Assembly: GCA_022870745.1 (NCBI GenBank)
Contig: CP085323.1
Location: forward strand, 5,084,001 to 5,148,000
DNA: 64,000 bases
Direction: 5' to 3'
Source of the DNA: Silvibacterium acidisoli
Lineage (GTDB): Bacteria > Acidobacteriota > Terriglobia > Terriglobales > Acidobacteriaceae
The position numbers and the translations under genes were made by a program. Within the stretch, counting starts at the first letter, position 1; every line of letters begins with the position of its first letter. The notes beneath the pieces are model-generated. The model saw only the letters and a list, made by a program, of their open reading frames with translations, was not told the origin of the DNA and made no database searches. Below are positions 1 to 8,209 of this stretch, one piece after another.

Positions 1-86
1 TTGACACTGTCCAAGGAGGACTCGAGCGTATAGGTGATGCGGCTTGCCTGCTGTCCGGTCAAATGCATTTCCTCGCGTTGTGCCAT
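1..86 (-). CDS. N-terminus of an unfinished gene, possibly anti-sigma/ATP-binding protein
   Basis: The first 28 codons of a minus-strand gene run off the left edge. An ATG at 86 is preceded by a purine-rich stretch (CAGGGAGCCGG) that can serve as ribosome binding site. The peptide begins MAQREEMHLTGQQ and continues into ITYTLESSLDSV. That ending resembles the first strand and helix of anti-sigma/histidine-kinase-like ATPases of the RsbW type, but 28 residues are too few to be sure. It is divergent from the MgtE-like gene, with about 227 bp between them holding nothing I can name. Confidence 0.4.
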   Translation of the reverse strand, partial: MAQREEMHLTGQQASRITYTLESSLDSV

Positions 87-313
87 CCGGCTCCCTGGAG
101 ACCTCGCCGGGCCTTTGAGGCAGTTTGCTTGCTGGGCAAAGCATTGTCAAGCAAAGACATTGCCTTCGGCCGGGAAGACTGGCGTCGCGGACGCCAGTCG
201 CGGGCGCAAGCCCGCTGCGAAGTCGGATTAATAGGACAGCGCGCAGGCCTTTGCGGGTTGCCCGCCGCGTCCCCGCAGCCTGTTAGACTGCATCGAAGAC
301 ACCGGTTTTTATC

Positions 314-1567
314 ATGCGGGATAATCTCGATCACCCTACATTGACGACCATGCTCGGCACTCCCGTGGTGGATGCCTCGGGAACACCACGGGGGCGCGTG
401 CGCGACCTGGCCGTGGGCACCGGCGCCGACGCGGGAAAGGTTGCCGGCCTGGTCCTAAAGAGCCGCAACGGCATGGAACTGGTATCGGCCACCGAGGTCA
501 CCCGCACCCCGAGCGGCGCGCTGGAACTGCGGGCCAATGCCAGTGTGCGCACCTTGAACGAGCTCGACAACTTCATCCTGCTGCGGCAGGACCTGCTCGA
601 CCGCCAGATCATTGATGTTCACGGGCGCAAGGTCGTCCGGGTAAACGACGTCGACCTGGGCTGGTTTCAGACGAATGGGGTAGAAGACCTCCGCGTCTGT
701 GAGGTCGAGGTGGGCGTTCGCGGTGCGATGCGCCGGCTCCTGGTGGGGCTCCTTCCGAAACAGACATTGATTTCTTTCGCCCGAAGGCTACCCGCGCGCG
801 TGATTCCCTGGGAATTTGTCGACATGATCGAGATCGATCCGGCGCGGCGCGTGAAGCTGAATATCGAGCATGAACGGCTCGCCCAGCTGCACCCATCCGA
901 CATCGCCGACATTCTCGAAGATCTGCCGCCTGCCGAGCGCGAGGCCGTCTTGACCACCCTGGACGAGGAGGTCGCCGCCGAAGCACTCGAAGAGGTCGAT
1001 CCACGGTTGCAGAAGTCAATGCTTGAGGGACTCGATTCCGAGACAGCCGCAGGCATCGTTGAGGAGATGGACCCATCCGCGGCAGCCGACCTGCTGGCCG
1101 AACTTCCCGAGGAGCGGTCCGAGGCAATTCTCGAAGAAATGGCCCCCGAAGACCGCCAGGAGGTCGAAGAGCTGCTGGAGTTCCGCGAGGATTCGGCTGC
1201 CGGCCGCATGACGACCTCGTATGTCTCGGTGACGGTTGGCGCAACGGTGGCCGACGGCATCCAGGCTCTGAAAGATTTCGACGGGGATATTGAAACCGTG
1301 ACAGAGATCTATTTAACCGACGAAGGCGACGTGCTGAGGGGTGTGATTCCCCTTTCAAGGCTGGTGCTGGCCTTACCGGCAACCAGGCTGAACGTGCTGA
1401 CCGAACGCCGCATTATTTCCTGCCCGGCGGACGCACATCAGAACCATGTCGCCGACCTCTTCGACCGCTATAACCTGCGAGCGTTGCCGGTGCTCGATAC
1501 CAGGGAGCGGCTGGTCGGGGTCATTGAGGCGGATCACGTGATTGCGTTTCTGCGAGGGAGGCATTAA
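314..1567 (+). CDS. Soluble PRC-barrel / MgtE-N / CBS domain protein
   Basis: A 417-residue protein without membrane helices. Residues about 1-160 look like PRC-barrel sheets. Residues about 190-290 are the superhelical MgtE_N repeat (LHPSDIADILEDLPPAERE, then EEMDPSAAADLLAELPEE). Residues about 300-417 form a CBS pair. In MgtE channels these modules sense cytoplasmic Mg2+; the pore domain is absent here, so a regulatory or sensing role is inferred. The gene probably belongs with the Nramp-related transporter downstream, from which it is separated by a small four-helix gene. Length and absence of a pore argue against a broken mgtE. Confidence 0.85.
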   Translation: MRDNLDHPTLTTMLGTPVVDASGTPRGRVRDLAVGTGADAGKVAGLVLKSRNGMELVSATEVTRTPSGALELRANASVRTLNELDNFILLRQDLLDRQIIDVHGRKVVRVNDVDLGWFQTNGVEDLRVCEVEVGVRGAMRRLLVGLLPKQTLISFARRLPARVIPWEFVDMIEIDPARRVKLNIEHERLAQLHPSDIADILEDLPPAEREAVLTTLDEEVAAEALEEVDPRLQKSMLEGLDSETAAGIVEEMDPSAAADLLAELPEERSEAILEEMAPEDRQEVEELLEFREDSAAGRMTTSYVSVTVGATVADGIQALKDFDGDIETVTEIYLTDEGDVLRGVIPLSRLVLALPATRLNVLTERRIISCPADAHQNHVADLFDRYNLRALPVLDTRERLVGVIEADHVIAFLRGRH

Positions 1568-1570
1568 AGG

Positions 1571-2049
1571 GCAGGATTTAGGAAATAGGAATTAGGGATT
1601 AGCACTGACGTAACGCAATCTGACTTGCTGAAGCGCAGAAAAACCGCAATGTGCTTTTAGACTGCACGCATGATCGAGTCTTATCGCGACCTTATCGTCT
1701 GGCAGAAAGCGATTCAGTTGTGCCTGGCAATTTATCGATTCACTGCTAAGTTTCCCCAGAACGAAACGTATGGCCTCGTGACTCAGCTCCGCCGCGCTGG
1801 CGTGTCCATTCCAAGCAATATTGCAGAAGGCTATGGAAGAAGTTCGACCGGCGAGTATAAACACTTCCTCGGCATCGCCCGTGGTTCCAACTTTGAGATT
1901 CAAACGCAACTTGTGATCGCACATGAGCTGAACCTCGGCTCTCAACAAGATCGAGCGGCAACAGAAGCGCTATCAACGGAAGTAGGTAAGATGTTGGTAG
2001 CGATCATGAAGCGGATCTGACCTCTAATCCCTGTTTCCTAAATCCTGAC
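1571..2049. repeat. Inverted repeats bracketing the four-helix-bundle gene
   Basis: The left copy (1571-1602) and the right copy (2024-2049, opposite orientation) share the blocks CAGGATTTAGGAAA and GGGATTAG. The left copy has six extra bases between the blocks. Together they frame only the 116-residue gene, so the unit looks like a small inserted cassette of about 480 bp between the MgtE-like and Nramp genes. Confidence 0.6.
1670..2020 (+). CDS. Four-helix bundle protein (S23 / 23S rRNA intervening-sequence type)
   Basis: A 116-residue protein with the family signature: an N-terminal YRDLIVWQKAIQLCLAIYRF helix, then LRRAGVSIPSNIAEGYGR and EYKHFLGIARGS. Members were named from ORFs inside 23S rRNA intervening sequences and are related to the Avd accessory protein of diversity-generating retroelements; most chromosomal copies have no known function. 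No strong ribosome binding site precedes the ATG. The gene lies within inverted repeats and splits two genes that look functionally linked, which suggests a mobile origin. No reverse transcriptase or variable-protein gene is nearby, so a retroelement role here is unlikely. Confidence 0.85.
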   Translation: MIESYRDLIVWQKAIQLCLAIYRFTAKFPQNETYGLVTQLRRAGVSIPSNIAEGYGRSSTGEYKHFLGIARGSNFEIQTQLVIAHELNLGSQQDRAATEALSTEVGKMLVAIMKRI

Positions 2050-2063
2050 CCCTGATTTTAAAT

Positions 2064-3308
2064 ATGCTAAGACGTTGGAGAACCCGGATACTTTTGTTCC
2101 TCGCCGTGCTCGGTCCGGGGTTCATCACTGCCAATGTGGACAACGACCCTAACGGCATCCTGACCTATTCGCAGGCGGGCGCGAAGTATGGCTATTCCCT
2201 GCTGTGGATGATCATTCCGATCACGCTGGCACTGATCATCGTGCAGGAGATGTGCGCGCGCATGGGCGTGGTTACGGGCAAGGGCCTGAGCGACCTGATC
2301 CGCGAAGAGTTTGGCCTGCGCATGACGGTGATCGTGCTCTTCCTGCTGGTCATTGTGAACTTCGGCAACGTGATCGGTGAATTTGTCGGCCTCGCCAGCA
2401 GTCTCGACCTCTTCCACGTCTCGAAATACATCTCCGTGCCCATCTGCGCGGTACTGGTGTGGCTACTCGCGGTAAAGGGCGACTACAAGAGTGTCGAGAA
2501 GATCTTTCTGACCGCGTCAGTTTTTTACATCGCCTACATCGTGACCGGCGTTTTATCGCAGCCGAGCTGGCACACTGCTCTGGCCGCAACCGTGAAGCTG
2601 CCGAAGATGTCGACCTGGCACGACAATCAGTATTTGTATCTCGTTGTGGGAACAATCGGCACCACGATCGCACCGTGGATGCAGTTTTATCTGCAATCCT
2701 CGGTGGTCGAAAAAGGCACCAGCATCAAGAACTACAACGCATCGCGTATCGACGTGATTGTCGGTTCGATCTTTACCGACGTGGTGGCCTGGTTCATTAT
2801 CGTGGCCTGCGCGGCTACGCTCTGGGTGCATGGAACCGGCAACATCCAGGAAGCGGCCGATGCTGCAGAGGCCATGAAGCCGCTGGCCGGTCAGTATGCT
2901 TTCCTGCTGTTCGCCTTTGGACTTTTCAATGCCTCGTTCTTTGCGGCATCGGTGCTGCCACTCTCCACGGCTTATGTTGTGTGCGAAGGACTGGGCATGG
3001 AGTCGGGCGTCGATAAGAAATTTCGCGAGGCTCCCGTCTTCTACTGGCTCTACACGATTCTGATCGCCGGCGGCGCGGCGGTGGTGCTGATTCCGAACTT
3101 CCCGATGATGCCGTTCGTAATCTTCTCGCAGGTGCTGAACGGAATCCTTTTGCCGATCGTCATCGTCTTCATGCTGCTGCTCATCAATCGCAAAGACCTG
3201 ATGGGCGAGCACACCAACTCCAGGCTCTTCAATCTCGCCGCATGGGCGACTGCGGTGATCGTAATCGCGCTGGCGGTCGTGCTGATGTGGCAGCAGATCT
3301 TCGGATAA
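2064..3308 (+). CDS. Nramp-related divalent cation transporter with atypical metal site
   Basis: A 414-residue inner-membrane protein of the Nramp fold with about 11 hydrophobic segments. Helix 1 carries GPGFITANVDNDPNG (residues 17-31) where classical Nramps have DPGN. Helix 6 has GTIGTTIAPWM (196-206), aligning with the usual ATVMPHN, so the metal-selective Met is Ala203 and the following His is Trp205. Loss of the Met is the hallmark of Nramp-related Mg2+ transporters. Together with the soluble MgtE-like sensor upstream this suggests Mg2+ or broad divalent transport rather than Mn2+/Fe2+ uptake. Substrate is inferred, not shown. Confidence 0.85.
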   Translation: MLRRWRTRILLFLAVLGPGFITANVDNDPNGILTYSQAGAKYGYSLLWMIIPITLALIIVQEMCARMGVVTGKGLSDLIREEFGLRMTVIVLFLLVIVNFGNVIGEFVGLASSLDLFHVSKYISVPICAVLVWLLAVKGDYKSVEKIFLTASVFYIAYIVTGVLSQPSWHTALAATVKLPKMSTWHDNQYLYLVVGTIGTTIAPWMQFYLQSSVVEKGTSIKNYNASRIDVIVGSIFTDVVAWFIIVACAATLWVHGTGNIQEAADAAEAMKPLAGQYAFLLFAFGLFNASFFAASVLPLSTAYVVCEGLGMESGVDKKFREAPVFYWLYTILIAGGAAVVLIPNFPMMPFVIFSQVLNGILLPIVIVFMLLLINRKDLMGEHTNSRLFNLAAWATAVIVIALAVVLMWQQIFG

Positions 3309-3315
3309 CGAGCGG

Positions 3316-3648
3316 TTAAACGGCCGCCTTTCCGGGCATGTAGAACACCTCCTGCATCAGCTTGAGTCCTGTGTCGGACATTGGATTGCCTCCCGGCTCG
3401 AACAAGGGGGCCATCATCGCCTGCCAACGCTGGTTGGCCTCACTCGCCTCCATCGCGGCAACAAACAGATCCCAGTCCTGCACGTGCAGGAAGAGAAAAA
3501 GTTGCGTGTCCTGGCGGAAGATGGAATATTCGGACGCGCCGGCTTGCTCCAGATCCCGGATCAGTTCCGGCCATACATGATGGTGCGCCTCGTCATACTC
3601 CTCGATCTTTCCTGGACGTATTCGCAATTGGAACGCGACTCGGGGCAT
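3316..3648 (-). CDS. rhaM: L-rhamnose mutarotase family protein
   Basis: A 110-residue ferredoxin-like alpha/beta-barrel protein. It has the RhaM landmarks: an N-terminal VAFQLRIRPGKIEEYDEAHHHVWPE segment with the His and nearby Tyr used in anomer exchange, a central YSIFRQ strand, and WQAMMAPLFE near the end. RhaM interconverts alpha- and beta-L-rhamnose. No other rhamnose genes are in the window, so the sugar in this organism is unproved. It converges on the Nramp gene with only a few bases between the stops. Confidence 0.85.
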   Translation of the reverse strand: MPRVAFQLRIRPGKIEEYDEAHHHVWPELIRDLEQAGASEYSIFRQDTQLFLFLHVQDWDLFVAAMEASEANQRWQAMMAPLFEPGGNPMSDTGLKLMQEVFYMPGKAAV

Positions 3649-3784
3649 AGCAAAATTCCCTTCCTGTAGGTGCGAAATTCTCTATTGCAGGTTCGGGACT
3701 GCATCGGTGGATGCCAAGGCGACGCGATCCACGCATGCGGCATTTCTACATCGACCGGCCCCTTCCTGCGAGTCAGGGTAAATC

Positions 3785-3813
3785 ATTGATGACTCAAGAC
3801 AAATCATCAATGG
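3785..3813. promoter_or_regulatory. Inverted repeat upstream of the tRNA
   Basis: CATTGATGA and TCATCAATG form a perfect 9-bp inverted repeat around an 11-base spacer, in the interval between the mutarotase start and the tRNA. It could be an operator or a hairpin; there is no T-run, so a terminator is less likely. Confidence 0.35.
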
Positions 3814-3888
3814 AGTCCTCAAAGCAACGCCAGGCGGACACAGTCCGGGCCTGTTGACCGAATCATGTACCCATTGTTAATATCAATT

Positions 3889-3967
<79 letters not shown>

Positions 3968-4006
3968 CAAATCAACAACTTACAAGCTGATTTCGATTGA
4001 TGGCTC

Positions 4007-4033
4007 CTTCAGATTCACTCCCACTGACTCCCA
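4007..4033. repeat. Putative integrase arm-type site, left end
   Basis: CTTCAGATTCACTCCCA followed by CTGACTCCCA lies about 40 bp inside attL. A near-identical segment with CTTCAAATTCACTCCCA and ACTCACTCCCA is found just inside the other end at 41822-41849. Paired short repeats inside both ends fit arm-binding sites of a tyrosine integrase, though both copies face the same way on this strand. Confidence 0.5.
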
Positions 4034-4050
4034 TTCGCAAAATCCAGTTT

Positions 4051-5307
4051 TCAGGCGCTCGCTTTCATTGGCTTGAGCACCATCTCCACGACCTTGCTAT
4101 TGGCTTCTCTCTTCGATGACGACATAGCCTGTCCATAGACATTCATCGTCGTCTGGATGGAGGCATGACGCATCAACTCCTGCTGCACTTTCATTGGCGC
4201 TCCGGTCTCGTCCAGCCAAGAACGATAGGTATGGCGGAACGTATGCCAACCAATCGAGCTGTACTTCCCGGCAGCGGCCTGCCGTTCCTCATGGATGAGT
4301 AGCCGTTTGCCGTTCGGGGTCGGTTTGACCTGGCTGCACCAGACGCCGATTCCCGCACCACACTTCGGACACGCCACAAGGCAGCACCCCGCAGGACGAA
4401 TGTGCCGCTTTTGAATCTCGGTCGTCTGGTAGGGCTTGTTCGTCAAAGGGCTTGCGAAGACCCAGCCTTCTTCCGTCGGCGTGGCCTCCTTGCTCCATGC
4501 GAGCAGAACCTCTACAAGCGCCGCATCCAGCGGTACATGATCCCGCGAATACTCCGTCTTCACGTCATCGACTTGCCCGTTCACGATGCTCCGCTGCACG
4601 AGAAGCTGCTGACGCTCGAAATCGAAGTCTTGCCACTGAAGCGCCGCGATCTCGCTTACGCGAAGACCGAGGCACTGCGCCACAATCACCATCGTCCGGA
4701 ATGGTTCTTTCAGCAGACCAAGGATGGTTTCGTACTCCTGCACAGTCAACACGGTTGGGCGACGGCGGCGCTTGCTGCCGTCCTTGACCCGGACGATCTG
4801 GATGGGATTGCGACGGTCGTTGAACAGTTCCCAACGCGCCGCGCACTCGAACATCAGGTGCATGACGCTGCGGATGTGTGCCTTCGACTTCGGGGCCATA
4901 TCCATGTTCTTCAACCATCCCTCGACCACCATCGGCCGGATCTGGTGCAACAAGTAACGCTCCCACCTCGGGCGAATATGCAGCTTGATATTCGACAGAT
5001 ACGACTTCCGGGTTGAGTAACGCTGTGGCAACTCTTCCTCGATGTATCGGTCGCAGATTGCGCCGAAGGTGACAGCACCCAGGTGATGCTGTGGTTTTTC
5101 TTCGTTGAGTTTTAGGAGAAGGGCCTCTACTGCAACCCGTGCGTCTGACTTGTTCTTGTACTGATTCGTGGTTCCGACGAAGGTAGCTTTACGCTTCCTT
5201 GTTCCATCGGCCTGCGTCTCGTAATACCGGAACTCCCAAACGTCGGCTCCCTTCGCCCGCTTCTTGAGCGTGACGCTTCCAAATTGGTATCTCGTGCGAT
5301 CTATCAA
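4051..5307 (-). CDS. int: ICE tyrosine integrase with cysteine-rich insertion
   Basis: A 418-residue tyrosine recombinase that should catalyse integration and excision at the tRNA-fMet site. The N-terminal arm-binding and SAM-like core-binding regions cover about 1-175. The catalytic domain shows Arg216 (GLRVSE), His355 and Arg358 (WHTFRH), His381 (RHASIQTT) and the Tyr391 nucleophile (NVYGQ). Between the catalytic Arg and the HxxR box, residues about 308-340 hold an insertion with Cys308/309, Cys313-x2-Cys316, Cys324 and His339, resembling a small zinc-binding finger. The gene is read toward the tRNA end, with the excisionase gene upstream on the same strand. Confidence 0.95.
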   Translation of the reverse strand: MIDRTRYQFGSVTLKKRAKGADVWEFRYYETQADGTRKRKATFVGTTNQYKNKSDARVAVEALLLKLNEEKPQHHLGAVTFGAICDRYIEEELPQRYSTRKSYLSNIKLHIRPRWERYLLHQIRPMVVEGWLKNMDMAPKSKAHIRSVMHLMFECAARWELFNDRRNPIQIVRVKDGSKRRRRPTVLTVQEYETILGLLKEPFRTMVIVAQCLGLRVSEIAALQWQDFDFERQQLLVQRSIVNGQVDDVKTEYSRDHVPLDAALVEVLLAWSKEATPTEEGWVFASPLTNKPYQTTEIQKRHIRPAGCCLVACPKCGAGIGVWCSQVKPTPNGKRLLIHEERQAAAGKYSSIGWHTFRHTYRSWLDETGAPMKVQQELMRHASIQTTMNVYGQAMSSSKREANSKVVEMVLKPMKASA

Positions 5308-5409
5308 GGTATTTTCTCCTCGACTTCACAGCACGAATGGCTACTTCTAGGGTACTGCCTTCATGCGTGAAAATCACTAAAAACACCGCTTTTACTATGG
5401 TTCCGCGCT

Positions 5410-5640
5410 CTAGCTGGCTACATCCCGGTCGATCCATGCAGTGAGCGCAGACGGTTTGAAACGCCATAACTTCCCCACATGAACGGCTGTGATCTCGCCA
5501 CGATGCACGAGCCTCTGAAGCGTTCTCGGATGGACTTTGAGCATGGCCGCTGCCTGATGACTGTCGAGCAATGGCTCGCGGTCGATTCGGGGGCGGCCAT
5601 CTGCTCCTACACTTGCCGGTGGTTTTTTCTCGTCGGACAT
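5410..5640 (-). CDS. Excisionase / MerR-like helix-turn-helix protein
   Basis: A 76-residue protein with a single winged-helix domain of the HTH_17 excisionase type: LLDSHQAAAMLKVHPRTLQRLVHRGEITAVHVGKLWRF. Such proteins bend att DNA and turn the integrase toward excision. The ATG at 5640 was chosen because AAGGGAG sits six bases upstream; a longer reading from 5685 lacks a comparable site. It lies directly upstream of int on the same strand and divergent from the LysR gene. The intervening region holds a palindrome shared with the T4SS promoter. Confidence 0.85.
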   Translation of the reverse strand: MSDEKKPPASVGADGRPRIDREPLLDSHQAAAMLKVHPRTLQRLVHRGEITAVHVGKLWRFKPSALTAWIDRDVAS

Positions 5641-5712
5641 GATGACTCCCTTCTGTACGCCAATGCTGCCTTGGCTCTTGTACAAGCGAGAGTCGCGCTT
5701 CGTGCCTCAATC

Positions 5713-5718
5713 GTCCAA
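5713..5718 (-). promoter_or_regulatory. Putative -35 hexamer of the excisionase promoter
   Basis: TTGGAC on the minus strand, inside a TCATTGGACGATT block conserved with the T4SS promoter. Seventeen bases farther on, only a poor -10 (CGACTC at 5690-5695) is seen, which would suit a promoter that needs an activator. Confidence 0.4.
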
Positions 5719-5731
5719 TGAAAAGTAGGGA

Positions 5732-5760
5732 GAGCGCCATTCCAAATTGGAATGACGCTC
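5732..5760. promoter_or_regulatory. 29-bp palindromic operator, copy 1 (xis promoter)
   Basis: GAGCGCCATTCCAA and TTGGAATGACGCTC flank a central A, with one mismatch between arms. The inner ATTCC-N5-GGAAT contains the T-N11-A spacing of LysR-family boxes. On the minus strand, toward the excisionase, a TTGGAC hexamer follows with the palindrome centre 33 bases from its first base. The same arrangement recurs at 32899-32927. Confidence 0.7.
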
Positions 5761-5877
5761 CTGCTTTGCTTGGTGTGAGTCGGTCCAATTCGGAGTTAGA
5801 ATGTTCGCATTCGGCGTAGGTCGCCAGTTTTGATCTATTTGCTGTCCTTCCCAGAATCCCCATCTTGGAGGATGGTC

Positions 5878-6813
5878 ATGGTCTTACCGGACATTCGATT
5901 GCTGCAAGCCGCGATTGTGCTTGCTGAAGAGTTGCACTTCTCAAGGGCAGCGGATCGGCTGCACATCACCCAATCCGCACTTAGCAAACAGATTTCTAAA
6001 CTTGAGGATGAAATCAGCTTTCAGCTATTTATCCATAACCATCAGGTCGTCGAGATCACGGAAGCGGGCCGGGTATTCGTAGAAGAGGCGCGAGAGGCGG
6101 TCTTTCATGCCGAACGAGCCGTCCTATCGGGGCGAGCGATTGCGAATGGAGCTGAAGAGCTACTCAATCTCGGCAAGTCCGCCTACACTGATCCCTTCCT
6201 CGTCTCAACTCTCCTGTCCATTCATCTCCCACTTTTTCCAGGCATGAAAACAAAGGTGTGGAGCAATTTCTCGAATGACCTCGTACAGCAGGTTATTGCC
6301 GGAAGCATTGATGTCGCCGTGGTAACGGGCGTACCTGACAACTCCAAGCTCCGGCTCGAAACGATAGCGAATAATCCCTTCTACATCGCCATGTCAATGC
6401 AGGACGATTTGGCTCGACATCGTGAGATTCGTCTCGCAGACATGAACAATCGGAACTGGATACTTCTCGGCCAACATGCGAACCCCTATCTCTACGACAT
6501 GATTCAAACTGTCGCCTCGGAGCGAGGCATACGTCCCTTGGAGATTCATCCCTTTACAAGCCCAGATGAAGCTTCGGAACTAATTCGTGAGTATCAGGGA
6601 TTGGCATTTTTGCCGCGAACAGCGGCATGGCGAATTGCGAGGGACGGTATCACCATGCGGCCCTTAGCGGAGGACCGGCTTCGGTTGGTCGCCAGACTTG
6701 CAGTCCGCAGCAACAACAAGTCTCGCCTCGTTAACGAATTTGTCCATACGGCAATGAGGAAGCTAAGGAGCGTCGGACAAACCGTCCAGACGAAACTTCC
6801 CCTGACCGGATGA
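5878..6813 (+). CDS. LysR-family transcriptional regulator (ICE)
   Basis: A 311-residue LysR-type protein. It has a winged helix-turn-helix at residues about 5-62 (LQAAIVLAEELHFSRAADRL, then SALSKQISKLE) and a periplasmic-binding-fold effector domain from about 90 on, with FTSPDEASELIREYQGLAFLP near the end. The second of two close ATGs (5878) is preferred because GGAGG lies at a suitable distance. It is divergent from the excisionase across a palindrome with a T-N11-A core, the classic layout for LysR autoregulation and activation of the neighbour. The same palindrome precedes the T4SS operon, so this protein may control ICE transfer. The effector is unknown. Confidence 0.9.
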   Translation: MVLPDIRLLQAAIVLAEELHFSRAADRLHITQSALSKQISKLEDEISFQLFIHNHQVVEITEAGRVFVEEAREAVFHAERAVLSGRAIANGAEELLNLGKSAYTDPFLVSTLLSIHLPLFPGMKTKVWSNFSNDLVQQVIAGSIDVAVVTGVPDNSKLRLETIANNPFYIAMSMQDDLARHREIRLADMNNRNWILLGQHANPYLYDMIQTVASERGIRPLEIHPFTSPDEASELIREYQGLAFLPRTAAWRIARDGITMRPLAEDRLRLVARLAVRSNNKSRLVNEFVHTAMRKLRSVGQTVQTKLPLTG

Positions 6814-6814
6814 T

Positions 6815-7078
6815 CTACTTTTCATCCGATTGCTCAGATATTTCTCGTATTTCGACATTAAGCGGTCCTTCGATACCGCATTTCGGACAGAGCAATATCC
6901 CTGATGTGAGCGCTCGCCCTTCAAACTCTTCGCGACGAGTTGCGGTGCCACAATGCTTGCACACATGAAAATGTAATAGAGGAGGATACGATTCGTTCGG
7001 CCTCGTTGGCATCGTGCTTTGCTTGCTCCTTCCAGTATCTTGCTCTGCATACGGAGAAGGTCTGCTCGTTGTTGACAT
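6815..7078 (-). CDS. Small zinc-ribbon-like protein
   Basis: An 87-residue reading whose last 60 residues contain two CxxC pairs (HVCKHCG and LLCPKCG, about 25 residues apart) followed by a conserved-looking EGPLNVEIREI tail, as in small zinc ribbons. A shorter product from the ATG at 7012 is equally likely, since the first 22 residues are low-complexity and no start has an ideal ribosome binding site. It is convergent with the LysR gene with no space between stops. Role unknown. Confidence 0.55.
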   Translation of the reverse strand: MSTTSRPSPYAEQDTGRSKQSTMPTRPNESYPPLLHFHVCKHCGTATRREEFEGRALTSGILLCPKCGIEGPLNVEIREISEQSDEK

Positions 7079-7387
7079 CCTGCCGCGCTGCTGTGTAGGC
7101 GTAGTGCGGATATTGCGATATCGCTATCAGTGCTGACAGACGAACTGGAGCACAATTCGTCGGTTCGGTCCGAATCCTCAAGACTGATATTGCTTAGCGA
7201 TGTCTTAATACCTTCATTAATCCTACGCAGAGGTTCGTTGACGATGCGGTGCCTCATCATCCCGCAGATGCCTTGAACGGCTGCGCAACTGTTTATCAGT
7301 GGACGACCATCAACGCGGCGATAACCTCAAGCGTGCTGGTGGTAGTCGGAGGACTTGTCGTGAACCAGCCCTCCGGTCGCCACGGTG
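7079..7387. other. Interval without a supported gene
   Basis: About 310 bp between the zinc-ribbon gene and the hydrolase 3' end. Open frames here lack family features. It should contain the promoter of the zinc-ribbon gene and the end of the hydrolase transcript. I see no strong hairpin. Confidence 0.4.
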
Positions 7388-8209
7388 CTACGCATTAAGG
7401 AATTCGAGAAGGCTTTTGTTGATTACATCTGCGTGGGTCACACAAATACCATGTGGAGCACCCGGCACGATCTGGAGTTTGGCATTCTTCACCAATTTCA
7501 CAGCAAGAACGGAGGCATCATTTGCGGGTACGATCTGGTCATCCTCGCCATGGATGAAAAGGGTCGGAACGTCGATCTTCTTCAGATCTTCGGTGAAATC
7601 ATCCTCCGAGAACGCCTTCACGCAATCGTAGGAACCAATGACAGAAGACTGAAGGCCAAGCCGCCAGAATTCCAGCTTTACCCCTTCGTCCACCTTTACG
7701 CTTGGCCGGTTGTAGCCAAAGAACGGCGTGCTGACATCCAGATAAAATTGGGCGCGATTCCCGGCGATACCATTGCGAATGCCGTCAAACACAGACAATG
7801 GGAGGCCACCTGGATTTTTCTCCGTTTTCAGCATCGTCGGAGGCACAGCGCCGATAAAGACCATCTGCTTGAGGCGTTTGGTGCCGTGGCGACCCACATA
7901 TCGTGCAATCTCTCCGCCTCCCATCGAATGGGCAACAAGCGTTACATTTTTCAGGTCCAGCTTTTCGATAAGGGTCGCCAGATCGTCAGCGAACGTGTCG
8001 TTGTTGTACCCGGACCACGGCTGGCTTGAACGACCATGCCCACGGCGATCATGCGCGACAACGCGATAGCCATGATGTCCGAGAAAGAGCATCTGTGCGT
8101 CCCAGGCATCGGCGCAAAGCGGCCAGCCGTGAGAGAAGAGGACCGTCTCGCCCGCTCCCCAATCCTTGTAATAGATTTGTGTGCCATCTTTGGTAGTGAC
8201 GAAGCTCAT
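7388..8209 (-). CDS. Alpha/beta hydrolase (non-haem chloroperoxidase/esterase type)
   Basis: A complete 273-residue alpha/beta hydrolase. It has the oxyanion region FSHGWPLCADAW, the nucleophile elbow AHSMGGG with Ser, the acid in LFIHGEDDQIVP and the base in GAPHGICVTH. The sequence matches the cofactor-free haloperoxidase/arylesterase subgroup, typically 270-280 residues. No signal peptide is visible, so it is cytoplasmic. It sits downstream of an SDR gene on the same strand as ICE cargo. The natural substrate cannot be told from sequence. Confidence 0.9.
   Translation of the reverse strand: MSFVTTKDGTQIYYKDWGAGETVLFSHGWPLCADAWDAQMLFLGHHGYRVVAHDRRGHGRSSQPWSGYNNDTFADDLATLIEKLDLKNVTLVAHSMGGGEIARYVGRHGTKRLKQMVFIGAVPPTMLKTEKNPGGLPLSVFDGIRNGIAGNRAQFYLDVSTPFFGYNRPSVKVDEGVKLEFWRLGLQSSVIGSYDCVKAFSEDDFTEDLKKIDVPTLFIHGEDDQIVPANDASVLAVKLVKNAKLQIVPGAPHGICVTHADVINKSLLEFLNA

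Noticed and set aside
59-344. Overlapping frames of about 65-93 codons on both strands
   Set aside because: No family features or ribosome sites; they are the upstream region of the MgtE-like gene.
609-1382. Long minus-strand frames of 197 and 257 codons opposite the MgtE-like gene
   Set aside because: Arg/Pro/Ser-rich shadow frames caused by high third-position GC of the real gene.
1670-2020. Diversity-generating retroelement accessory (Avd)
   Set aside because: No matching reverse transcriptase, template repeat or variable repeat nearby; the group II RT at 9755 is a different class within the ICE.
3785-3813. CRISPR-like or terminator reading of the CATTGATGA repeat
   Set aside because: Only one pair and no T-run; no repeat-spacer array exists anywhere in the window that I could see.
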